Of a DNA stretch of 64,000 nt, positions 22,231 to 33,118 are shown one piece after another. The position numbers and the translations under genes were made by a program. This DNA is from Phylloscopus collybita (taxonomy: Eukaryota; Chordata; Aves; Passeriformes; Phylloscopidae), in assembly GCA_027886175.1 (NCBI GenBank), contig JAJNNQ010000075.1, positions 81,199,001 to 81,263,000 on the forward strand. The letters are read 5' to 3'. Position 1 is the stretch's first letter, and each line of letters begins with the position of its first letter. The notes under the pieces are model-generated. The model saw only the letters and a program-made list of their open reading frames with translations. It searched no databases and was not told the DNA's origin.

Positions 22231-24234
22231 CGCGATTGCATAAAGATTTCCTCCTAAAAATTACTATTGAAAGTTTCTTGCTGCTCTGACCAGAGTTCAG
22301 CAATTTTATCTCTTTTCCTGGTACCATTTGCTAAGATTTATCAAAAGAAAAAGTAGACTGTTCTTGACATCAGAAGTGTTGAAATCCATCCCTAAATTGT
22401 TGCTGGAATTTCAGTGAAATCTTTGACAGTTACAACTGTATTCAACTCATAGTACATAATTTGTACAGAATAAGTAAACTTGTGAAAGTATATATGGGGT
22501 CTTCTTGAATTCTTGTTTTCTGCTAGTGTTCTTTAAAATGCCAGGTAATGTTGTGGAAACCAATATCACTGTTTCACTGAGGCTCTAAGCAATGTTTTAC
22601 TTCTCGTCTCTTAGTTTTAATGAGAGAGTGCTGCTTGTTGTTAATAGAGCTGAGTAAACAATCTATGTACATTTTATTCAATTACTTTAGTTCTTTTTCT
22701 TCTTATGCTAATTGCCTACCAGCGGACAATGATTGCTACCATTTGTTTGTTCCTCCCAACTACTTGCTGATTATTCTGCACAAGCAACTTGTAGCCTGTG
22801 TTATTGCAAACTGACTGCTTGCAAGTGCTCCTTTGGGTATCGGTGTTTGGTTGCCTAAAGCCAAGTACTTGCTTCTTTTCCATGATTGGATGATCTACTT
22901 TGTCACAAAACACACTCTATTTAATAAATTTATAGCATCATCCATTCTCTCTAGAACAACAATTTGGAGCTACATCATGGTGATTGAAACCTAAATATTA
23001 AATACAATTGTTCTCATGAAAAAGTAAATCCTGATAAATATAGTTATTCCAAAGTTGATATACCACTCTCTCTGCAGACATTTATTTAACTTTGTTGTTG
23101 ACATTAACAATTGAAGTGTTTCTTTTACCCAGGCTCCTGTCAAGACCATTTCAATTGTCATTAGGGACTGCAAATTAATTCATAATAAGATATTTAGCAT
23201 TTGATATTGTTTCTTTACTGGATTTTAATGTTGCTTTTTAGTCCCTGGGTTCACTTTACATGGAAACTGTGATGGTACTTACATGAAAGCAAATACATTT
23301 CTGAAAGTCTTTTCAGGACTGCTATCATAGTAAATCTCTTCCCAGCCTTCTACTTATCGTAAACAACCTAATTTTTTACTATCTATAAGATTAACAATTG
23401 TGCAGGTTGTTTTTTAAAACAACATTCTGAGCTATGGAAAGCTAATTTATTCCAAAATCTAACTAACCCATTTTTAAAGTACTTTTAAACTGAATCATAT
23501 CTGAAATAAATGGAAGGCAATCTGGAAGATCTGGATCTTTAGGAAAGCATCTTGTGCAGTCTGGCAGAACTGTGTATCAGTTGCCACTGTCAAGGTCACT
23601 TCTTTAGAGTCAGCACCATTTGAAACAGGTGGCTGTTCATCTTTTCTGATAATACAGCATATAATTCCACATAGATGTTTAATCTAATCTACCATGAAAT
23701 CACAGCAGTAATTAAACCATAGACTTAAAACCTTTTTCTCAGAGCTCATTTTTGCTGGTCAAAACTGGTTGTTGGCTGAATAAACTTAGTTCAGTTCAGT
23801 TTCTTGTGCTTCTCATTATTTCATTAGTCTGCTACCTAGTAGTTACATTCCTATTTTGCCTCACAGGAGATTAACTGGTCTGTCCTCTCAGTAATGGACT
23901 GTGCTGACTGCCAGAAGGTGAGGGAGGGCACAAGGGGAGTTCCTCTGTAGTGGCTGCAACAGAAACAAATCTAACAAGATACAGAAATTACAAACTGCAC
24001 AGACAGGCATACAAGACCGTGGTAACTCAAGATTCTTCTACAAGAGTCAGTCAGCTAAATAAAACCATGTGAAATAATCTGTCCTGACATAACATCTAAG
24101 CAAAAGACAGTAAGCTAAATAAACATCTTACAACCTTTTACATTTAGTACTTGTCATGTTTTCTACTTCAGACCCAAGAAGATATTTAGGTTCAGCTCTG
24201 GTTTCTGTTTCCAGGCCTGAACTTCTCCTATAAC

Positions 24235-24253
24235 AGTCACTGTAACAGTGACT
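24235..24253. repeat. Near-perfect palindrome, 9-bp arms
   Basis: AGTCACTGT and ACAGTGACT flank a single A. It could be a paired binding site or chance. Confidence 0.85.
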
Positions 24254-27200
24254 AGAGCATTTACCTTCAGACTTCAGTTTCTCCAGCTGTAAAAATTGTG
24301 TTTGTCTTTATTATTTTAAGGTGCTTGTAAACTAATGAAGGAAACTATTCATAAGTCACTGACTTTTGTTTATTGTTTGACATCCATCTAGACATTCTTC
24401 CTGTAGCATACCTCTGGAAATGGAAAAGATTGTCCTTTTTCATTTAAGAAAATGAAAGGAATTGGGCCAGATTTTGATTTTAATTTTCTGCTACGTTATT
24501 TTGAGGTAGAAGACATAAATTTGAATTTTTATGACATAGGAATTTGGATGTTTGAATTATCCCTGATAGGAAGTGATTCATAGTGTCTGGGATCTAAACA
24601 AAACCTGAATGTGAAGTTCACTTTAAGGAATTCTTTGTGGTTTTAAAAGCTGAACCAAGTATTCCCTCCCCAGTAGGATGGCATCTTGGTCAAACGTTAA
24701 ATGCTAGCAGCAGTCCAATCAGAATGTCCTTTACCTGATGGATACTAATGAAAAAAAATGAGAGGCTAATGTCAAGCCCTGCAGTGTTGTCTTGGAAAGA
24801 AACAGATATGAGCAGAGGGAGCATTTCTGAAGCAACTTTTAACTTTTGATCCCACTAGATTTTGGATGGAAACGTATCCTGTCTTGGATTTCACTGTCTC
24901 TATTACCAGAGATTTCAGTAGCCAGATGGGCAGGGAAAATCTAAGGTTACATGTGCACTTTTTAAATGTTAGCTATATGTGAGAAAAGATAGTTACTTAC
25001 ACGTTACTTTTGAAGTGGAGATAATGTTCAATGACACAAGACCAAAACACGCTCTACCATGCATTATGTTACGTTCATTATTGCTGCGCTAATTCTTCTC
25101 AGGAAGGTTTTGATTTTCTTCACAGATGTTGCAAATTCAACTGGACTGTTGCAGTCAAGAGCTGATTTTTCAAGTTTGTTATTTTGTTTTTAACCCTTAT
25201 CAAGCCAAAAATACTAAGACTCTCCTGAAACACAATTCAGCTGACAAATCAAATGAACCTGGATTGTCATGTTCTAAGTTACAAATGTAAGGAGTTATTA
25301 TTTTTCTAATATCTTTAGAAAGATAAAAATATAAAACTCAAAAAAAAAAAAAATTGTACATATCTCAATAACCACAAAGATTGACTTAAACTGCCTAAGT
25401 AATACTATAGTGGAAAGTTGTGTATGACTATCTCCTACCTTTGGCTTTTTAAGACAGTTAAAATTAGATTGATTGTACCTGTTTATTATGCTCAGGAATT
25501 CTTTATCCTGAAACAAGGACAAAAAAAAATAGCCTAAGAGATGGATGTCTATAATGACCCTAACTCTTAGGAAAGTAGGTGAACTTTTTAAAATTAATCT
25601 CAGAACTCTTTGTTGTTTAATTGCCTTTATTACTTTTAACTGAAAGCAATTTTTAAGCACTATTTCTCCAAGAAAGTTTGGTGGATTTTTTCATCATATA
25701 TTTTTGTGTATGGTATGTTTGTGGGAACATTATCTAATTACTGCAAAGAGAGAAGTGTAAGAAAAAGTCTTTACTGTGGAAGAAAATTTTTTGGTTTATT
25801 TTTCAACATGAGCTATTAAACATTTTCTTTTAAGATGCTGAAATATATCATGTGAGTTATATTTCAATTTTATTGCTGACCTCAAGAGGTGGAATACTTA
25901 AGTAGATATGGGCCATTCATGAGGCTCTTGAGATAATTGCAAAATATGCCCTTCCTCTCCAAGGAAGAGGAGAAATAGAATTATGGAGTGGAAAGCAATA
26001 TGCAACTAAGGAACCTTCTAAAAAAACCCACTCAGATAAATTTTCTTTATACTTTGCCAAGACATATTTCATAATTCCTGTGAAGTTCTACAGTTCATCA
26101 TAATTTAAGACACAACAGTTTTGATAACGTGGAAAGTCATATACTGAAAGTTCAAGGTTATGGAGGGGCTGCTTTTGAAATGGCATGGCTTTCATTTACA
26201 AGAAACACACAAAGGTGTATCACATAGGCATCATCCATGAGTACAGCAAAGATGCAACAAAAACATGATTCTGTTTTTTTTCACCTGAGGGAGTTGCATT
26301 TTTTCATTTTAACTCAAGACTGACAGCTGAGAATAACATGAAACTAGAGGCACTCATCTAAAGTCTGTTCAAGCCAAGGTAAAGATCTATACAGATTTCA
26401 GCTGTGTTCCCCTTGAAGTCAGTAGTAAAACTCCCAGTGGTACAGATTTGTTGTCAAATACTTTGGCTTTAAAACAAATGTGGTGTAAAGAAAAAAGAAT
26501 ACATTAAAAAAAAAAAGTGACAGGTGTTTTCAAAACTGAATGGGGCAGCATTGCACTGTCAGTTAAAAAGACAAACAGTAAGAGATCCTAACCACTAATT
26601 TCTAAGTGGTTTTAAGTATAGTGAGGTATCAGAGTCAACAACAGATGGTTTTCCTATGAATGAAACAATTGAAGTGGCTTTATAGAAGAATTCTACAGAT
26701 CCAAGTATTAAGCCTTAATACAGCAAAAAAACTTATTCCTTTCTTGTCACCCCCTAAGCAAACTTTAGTTAAAATTATAAAGCAAAACCCACTGTTTTTA
26801 AACTATAAAGTGCTGATATATAACAGTAATAGCATAGCCCTGACTCTAAGTGTGGCTAAAATCCTCTCAGGGCACAGCTATAGTACACTGAATATCTGCT
26901 GAGTCTTCACTTCATATACATTTAGCTAATTATTTTGTGAGATATATTTATTTCACATAATTATTATTATTATGCATATTCCATTGCTGCTGCTTCTCCT
27001 AGCAGGACAGCTTGTGGTGCAATCACACCGGAGAATCTGTCTGGGATTAAAATTTACACTTCACTTGAACCACCAGACGGGGCCTCATTTAGTAATGCAT
27101 TATAGGGCTTACTAAGCATGACTTGGTTTTTTTCTGAGCAGGGTGCTAAGGAAAAATTCAGACAACTTTCCTATCTTCCATTCAGAAGGGTTTTCCCTAC

Positions 27201-28367
27201 TCTACGTAGATTTTAGTTGGAGAAGGGCCTACTTAATGCTGCTTCTGTGTCTTCTGGCAAGATGCAGGTGCTGAAGGCCAGACTGGGATCTCACTGTGTT
27301 CTGAGTGCCAAAACCCTCACTGTGTTTCCACCTATCAGGAGGAGAACTGATATTGCAATTCTTGCCTGCCAACAGACTAATCACAAGAACTGAGAGATGT
27401 CCGTGCCCAAGGCAAAGGGCAGGAACAAGGTGCATGAGAGGGTTCTAACAGTCAATTATTTGAGGAGGATCAGCTCTTTCTACTTGTCAGTTTTATTAGC
27501 TCTCCTGACAACAGTAACCACAACAATGGCTGCCAAAGATATTATTTACAGAACATCATATCCTTTGAAGGGATACAAGCCTATACCTGACAGCAGATCA
27601 CCTAAGATACATCTCTAAGACATGGGTTGAACCACTTTCAGAAATGAATCACAACAAGCATCTATCCCTACAGATACAGCAACAGGCAAAAATAAAACTT
27701 TCTGACTTTCTAGGATTCTCTAGGAAGGTATGGTGTTTGGGTGCATTCAATATTCTGAATTAATTCCCAAGCTTTCTTGGAGTTATTTATCAGCATACTC
27801 AGTACTTCAAATCTGTGCTGCTTTTACTGGATACACTCCTAAGTGAGACCTTTGGGTAGTATAAACTGCATAGCTCCAGTGAAATCTATGAAATCACAAT
27901 GCTTTACATAAACTGAGAGTCTGATACCTGTGAGCAATAAAATAAATTTAAGTCTCTAACAGAATTGGCTTCATTCTTAGATTCCAGTTTCTGCAGTGAA
28001 AAGTGTTCTTATTATGAATTCAGGTTTGGCACACAGCATGTATATTATATTGCTCACTTAAATTTGTGCTTCCAATTAATATATCTTCTGGGTGGTTCAT
28101 TTGATGGTAAATCTGTGCTGTTTTCACCTGTATTAGCAAATCAATGCTAAAAAACACACTTTTTTTTTCTGCCACAACAGGCGTTTTCTCTCCTTGTATA
28201 TGCTAACAAGTCTAATGATAACCTTGAAGTGTTTGATGGAAAAAAACCCACACAAATACATTTTTAAACTAGAGGAAGCTGAATTAATTCCAATTTTATT
28301 CCAACTGAACTTTAGGGTTTAAGACAAAGAAACTCTTGATTTCATTTTTTTTTTCCTTTGGAAATGG

Positions 28368-28381
28368 TCACTGATCAGTGA
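28368..28381. repeat. 14-bp perfect palindrome
   Basis: TCACTGATCAGTGA is its own reverse complement and centres on TGATCA. Confidence 0.9.
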
Positions 28382-29562
28382 TCCTAAGTTGGTTGAAGTA
28401 AAAGAAAAGTCCTCCATTGATTACAGTAATTTGGATCATTCTTAAAAGATTTAAGCACTTAATTATGAAAATAAGGAGTACATATATTCAGATAAATTGT
28501 CTGCAAGTTTTGGCAAAAAACAGTAGGACATTTCCACAAAAAAAATCAGCCAATGCATTGTGCTTGACAGGTCTTCATATTGCAACTGCTCTTTAGCTAC
28601 ACTGTCCAGAGAAGTAAGTAACTCCAGAAATATGCATCAGATAGGGGAAGGTAGAAACTCATGGAAGGGTTTTATTATCTGCCTCACCACCTGATAGCTC
28701 TGCTCATTCCAACTCCTGCTCCTCATTTAAGTGCTGTTAGAGATTGTAATCATTGTGATCACTATATAATTTACCACACTTTACAAAATATTTAAAACAT
28801 CCTGTGCCTCTTCATAAATAAACAGACCCCAATTCACAGCTGTTTTGGTAAAGTTTTCTCCAAGGGGTCCTATATAATTTTTCTTTTTTCTCCAATGTTT
28901 CTTTCATAAAGAAGTGAAAAGTATCGCTTGTGATGGGCATGAAGTTAACTATCAGATCTGCTTAGCTCTGTGGAAAAATATCTCTGATATTTTTCTTGCC
29001 TTCAAGAGGATTTTAAATGTTGAGTTCTTAAGGGAGTCTGAGCGTCTTCAGCACTCATCTCCTTTTCAATTTATAATAGACAACTAAAGCCTGTAAGGTC
29101 TTCCAAGAATTCTCACTCTTAATTTTTGATACAGATTTATTTTCAGTTAATGTAAAGACTTCTTTCATTCTTTGCTGAGTTCAATTCCAATTCTGCCCAG
29201 AGAGTCTAAGAAATAACATATTAAAAAAAATGGAAAAACTTAAGTGAAGCATTCAATTTTGACATATTAGAGAACACAATCCTAAAACTGGAAACTTAAA
29301 ATATTCATTCTGATTATAAGAATAATAATAGGAACAGCTGCCAATAATTTTGTAACTTCCGCAATAATCTTGAATCCCCCCTGAGCATAGTGAAAACTGT
29401 TTGACCCTCCACAGGAGTACTGATTTTCTCAATTTGGAGACAGACTAAATAGAATAGAAAATAAACAGATCTGAAATTTCCAATAACTTAAATTTAAGAC
29501 AAAGAACTGACCCCTGTAAACTATATGACTAATTAAATAGCTATTAATTTTCTTTGTTCAAG

Positions 29563-29670
29563 CACGACTCAAACCACGAGTGCAAACCTCCCCGGTGTAC
29601 AGTATGGGACAGACTTTTACAGATGAAGTTCTGCACAACCTGGTGGAGAATAAAACTTGTAGAAGAGGAG
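29563..29670 (+). CDS. Candidate internal coding exon, unknown gene
   Basis: I do not recognise the protein. The 108-bp segment follows a T-rich acceptor (TAATTTTCTTTGTTCAAG) and ends at a donor-like GAG|GTAATT. Read with two bases left over at the start and one at the end (phase 1 on both sides) it is open for 35 codons. Codons include runs such as GAAGTTCTGCACAACCTGGT, typical of genuine coding sequence, and an N-glycosylation-type NKT. By my count GC is about 47%, well above the AT-rich flanks, and three CpGs remain. The phase fits the segment at 30903-31019. It could instead be a conserved noncoding element or a chance open frame; an open frame of this length alone is not rare. Confidence 0.3.
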
Positions 29671-30902
29671 GTAATTGTACATTTTACCCATTAGAATAGC
29701 AAAGCAAAACACTACTCAAAGTTTATACTGTGAAAGAAGTTCACATTTAGCACAGATCCTTTGTATGCTTAATATCATTTATGTTATTCAACTGGACACT
29801 GAGACTCACACTAAGTTTAAACAAAATCTTTTCCCTTCTAAAGTTGGTGTTTTGGTAATCTTTCTCTCTTCTGCTCACCTGTCATCTTTTTATGCTTCTG
29901 TCTACTCTATGTTTATCCATTGTTTCCTTTTGTTCCTTTCTGTTTTTATCTCTGCAAACATTTGACTTTGAGATATCTTAATCTTTATACAAACTTTTCT
30001 TTATACAAACCCATTGAACATTACCTAAACTGGCAATGTTGCCTTTAAAGAAAATCTAAGATTATTGAAAGTCACAGAGTATAAACATGTTAAAGAAGTT
30101 CAGGATTTGCAAATACTTTTTCTCTTTTTCATGTACTCATGCAAGGGGAAACGTTTACGTTGCTTCATGTCAAAGATATATCCTTTACACCATCAAATGT
30201 GTCAATTACATAGCTTTGTACTTTTTAATTAAAAACTGCAGAGATAATTTTCAAAACATCAGTTTGTAAGTCCACTCCTCTTATTATTGAACCAAGCAGG
30301 AGTTGTGAAAAAGACCTTTTAGGACTGATGCTACCTTCCTTTATGGAAAAGCAGAGATTTCTTCCATCTGTCTAAGGTTTTAAATTTTGCAGCTTTATTT
30401 AGCTCCATCATAAGGATTCGCTTCTATAAAGTTCCTTCATTTTATCCAACCAGTAACAGCCATGTAATGCACACTAGTTTTTCTGTTACATTGAAATCTT
30501 TCCATATACAAAGTTGGAATTTTTTGAATTTATAAAATGTTGAAATAACGAAAAACAGCTCAATGTGATCTTTATTGCTCATCCTATAATTTCAATATTA
30601 AAATTAATAAATTGGCCCTAACTTGGTGTAATTAGTAAAGACATTTAACTTGAAGCTTGTAAAGCTGGAGATCTTGTTTAGAAGACTGGGCTACAATCAT
30701 TACAGAGAATATTGTTCTGTTGCTGTGTGAGAATATTGGGTCACACGTATTTCAATTTCCCCAGAAGAAATTCCTAAAGCTTTATTTTTGCCTCAACTAT
30801 AAAATGTATGATTTGGTTCGTTTCTTTGCATTTTGTTGGCAGTAGCTTTTCTTCTGTTTTCCTTGCAATAATAGCAGAAATTTGTTGTGCCCTTCATCCT
30901 AG

Positions 30903-31019
30903 GTGTTCACAACGCTTCGCTGCTGTTCAGCATGGTTTATGGCAGTAAAGCTAATGGCATGCCTTTAACAGACTGGAGTCACAATTGCTGTGGAGCTCAT
31001 AAGGACATGTACCAGGGAA
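30903..31019 (+). CDS. Candidate internal coding exon, unknown gene
   Basis: This 117-bp segment follows CCCTTCATCCTAG and ends at GGGAA|GTATGT. It is open for 38 codons in phase 1, matching 29563-29670: the split codon joins to Gly. GC is again about 47% by my count. The translation holds an N-glycosylation-type NAS, then G-x-P, D-W and CCGAH...Y. The paired Cys followed at two residues by His, with a later Tyr, loosely recalls the CC-x-x-H-D-x-x-Y core of secreted phospholipase A2. The active-site Asp after His is absent and the spacing is off, so I do not assign that family. A microsatellite begins 62 bp after the donor. The function is unknown and coding status unproven. Confidence 0.3.
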
Positions 31020-31081
31020 GTATGTAAAACACTACTTGTCTGAATTGGTAGCATTAAGTAGACTGCGTATCTTGTTCCTGA

Positions 31082-31189
31082 TAAAAAAAAAATTAAAAAA
31101 AATAAAAAAAAATAAAATAAAATAAAATAAAATAAAATAAAATAAAATAAAATAAAATAAAATAAAAATAAATTAAAAAAAAAAAAAAA
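31082..31189. repeat. (AAAAT)n microsatellite with A-rich ends
   Basis: About eleven near-perfect AAAAT units (AATAAAATAA phase) at roughly 31111-31165, bordered by A-rich tracts. The Phe/Tyr/Ile/Leu-rich minus-strand frames here are compositional. Confidence 0.95.
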
Positions 31190-32093
31190 GCAAAGTGCAA
31201 AGCGGTAACAAACCAAGCCCTACATCTCTGGGTGGACATAGCTGTATAAAAAAAACACATTCTCTCACTCTCTTTCTCATGCACATACAGAGCAAGACCT
31301 CTTAAAAACTGATCTACCAGTATTTGCCTTCAATGGATTCCCAAGATACTCCACACCTTAAAAGCTTCTCATACTGATATAAAAAAATACTTATCTGGAA
31401 TGGAATTTTAAGTAAGCAGAAAAAAAAACAAAAACGATGGAGTGTTTGTGTCAATGTCACTGCAATAATACAGGTTTTGACTGTCTTGGAGGATAAAGCA
31501 GGATGTTACCATGTGAGAAAGCCCTTACCCTGGTCTGACCTGAAACTTTCCTGCTGATTTACATCTGTGCAGAGCATGTTGCTTTTCTAAAGTTTTTATT
31601 GTTCACTGATGAAAGCAAACAAAGATTTAAAGTTCACTTAGTGCTTATCCAACTAGGCTTCTGTAGGCAGTCTGTAGCTTCTAAGTGGGTCAAGTCAAAA
31701 CTTTGCTGGTAAGTCATTGACTATACTTGGTTCAACAGATACAAATAATAGCTGAATCTTTTTCTTTAATGTCATTTATAATTGAACAGGTGCCTAGTTG
31801 TACCATTTATGCCTGATCCTATCAGAATAAATTGAGGATAGAGAAAGGACAACAAAAGAAAAAGTGAAAATTTAAGGGATTTCCCCAAAGGGAAAGCTGC
31901 AAAATGCCTTTGGTAGAGTTCCCTATTGGCCTCAGTTCTGTGAACTTGAGAGTAAAATTCTGTTCTCCCAACTTCGTAGGAAAAATTTGTACTGATTTCC
32001 TCTGAGTAAAGCATGGTCTCTCTTTCCCTCCGCCCTCCTACCCTCAAGTTATGGGTTTAACCAAAACATAAATCATTGTCCTTATTTATCCAG

Positions 32094-32134
32094 ATCCCAG
32101 TCAGGATTATTCCCCCGCTGTCCTATGCCATTAG
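32094..32134 (+). CDS. Possible short terminal exon of the same unknown gene
   Basis: After an acceptor-like TTGTCCTTATTTATCCAG, the frame required by the phase of 30903-31019 runs 12 more codons, with a Cys-His just before a TAG stop at 32132-32134. An AATAAA hexamer follows at 32505-32510, giving a plausible 3' untranslated region of about 370 bp. An open run this short has no weight alone; it matters only if the two upstream segments are real. Confidence 0.15.
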
Positions 32135-33024
32135 GAGTGCTGTGAGAGAAGAACAAATTCCCACTTGTGCTTTCATATTAATCCAGCAAACCCTCCTGAG
32201 CTACATCCTTGCATATACTATGAAGTCAAGCATTTGTCTTTTCCACAGGACACTTGCCTTGCTGGTGGCTAAGGACATTACAAAGCACAAGGCATTTCAA
32301 GCTGTGCTATTTCTACTTCCCTCTGGGAGCCATTTTTCTGCAGATAATCTGTTTTTTATACCTTATATTATATTCTAGAAAAGTTTACATGTATCACAAT
32401 GTTCAGAACATTATCCTTAAATAGATACAAGATGAATTTCTGTAGAGAGGCTTATTTGAGCACCTGTATTGTACAAAAAAATATTACCAAATTCCACTTC
32501 TGGAAATAAAAAATAGACTTTACAAACTTAGTAAAAAATAGCTGTGATAATAATGATGAGCAGGTCAGATTAGCAGATTATTAACCTCAAGAGTTCTTTA
32601 TGAAACAGGCAAATATTTCAGCAATTCTAATGCTGGATTAATTCTTGAGTAAATCAAAATTAAGGCTTCTGTTAATAGGTTTTGGAGAAGGTATTTTGAG
32701 GATATTATTGCAAGGGTTGTGAAGAAAAATATTATTGTGATACTTAAGGCCTCTGCACCCAGATTTGGGAATTTACACCAAAGGAAATAACATCAATAAA
32801 ACAGAGTCTTGTTCTGCAATGGGAAAACTGCACTTTTACTACTTGCAGGCCTGAAAATAGGGAGCTAGATCTCCACAATTAAAAAGAAAAAAATTTCATG
32901 TGCTTATTGTTAGAATTTATTTTTCATTCTGTAATTTAAATAAATAATAATAAATTTGTTTGCAAGTGTTTATAAGAAGTGACCCATTGCACCAGAGAAA
33001 TTGAAAACTGTGTAATTTATCTGA

Positions 33025-33118
33025 CCAATCAGACCAACACCTAGAAGTTGAATATTACAGACATAATATCAACACCAATCCTTTAATCAGAAACATAATG
33101 GGGACAAACATATAAAAG
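33025..33118 (+). promoter_or_regulatory. Promoter-like CCAAT/TATA arrangement
   Basis: CCAAT at 33025-33029 and 33075-33079 is followed by TATAAAAG at 33111-33118. The order and spacing (about 80 and 35 bp) are those of a classical core promoter, predicting initiation near 33140. No open frame or exon could be tied to it. In AT-rich DNA such combinations also arise by chance. Confidence 0.25.

Larger units (their letters stand above)
22231..28570. other. Long AT-rich stretch without a recognised gene
   Basis: No named repeat and no recognised coding exon. 22950-23401 contains a cluster of CAATTG/AACAAT motifs described in the findings. The 120-codon minus-strand frame at 25298-25660 is Lys/Phe/Ile-rich and reads through a poly(A) run; I take it as chance. 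Confidence 0.55.

Noticed and set aside
30903..31019. Assignment of the CC-x-x-H motif to secreted phospholipase A2
   Set aside because: The catalytic Asp after His and the flanking Cys are missing and spacing is shifted by one, so naming the family would be overreach.
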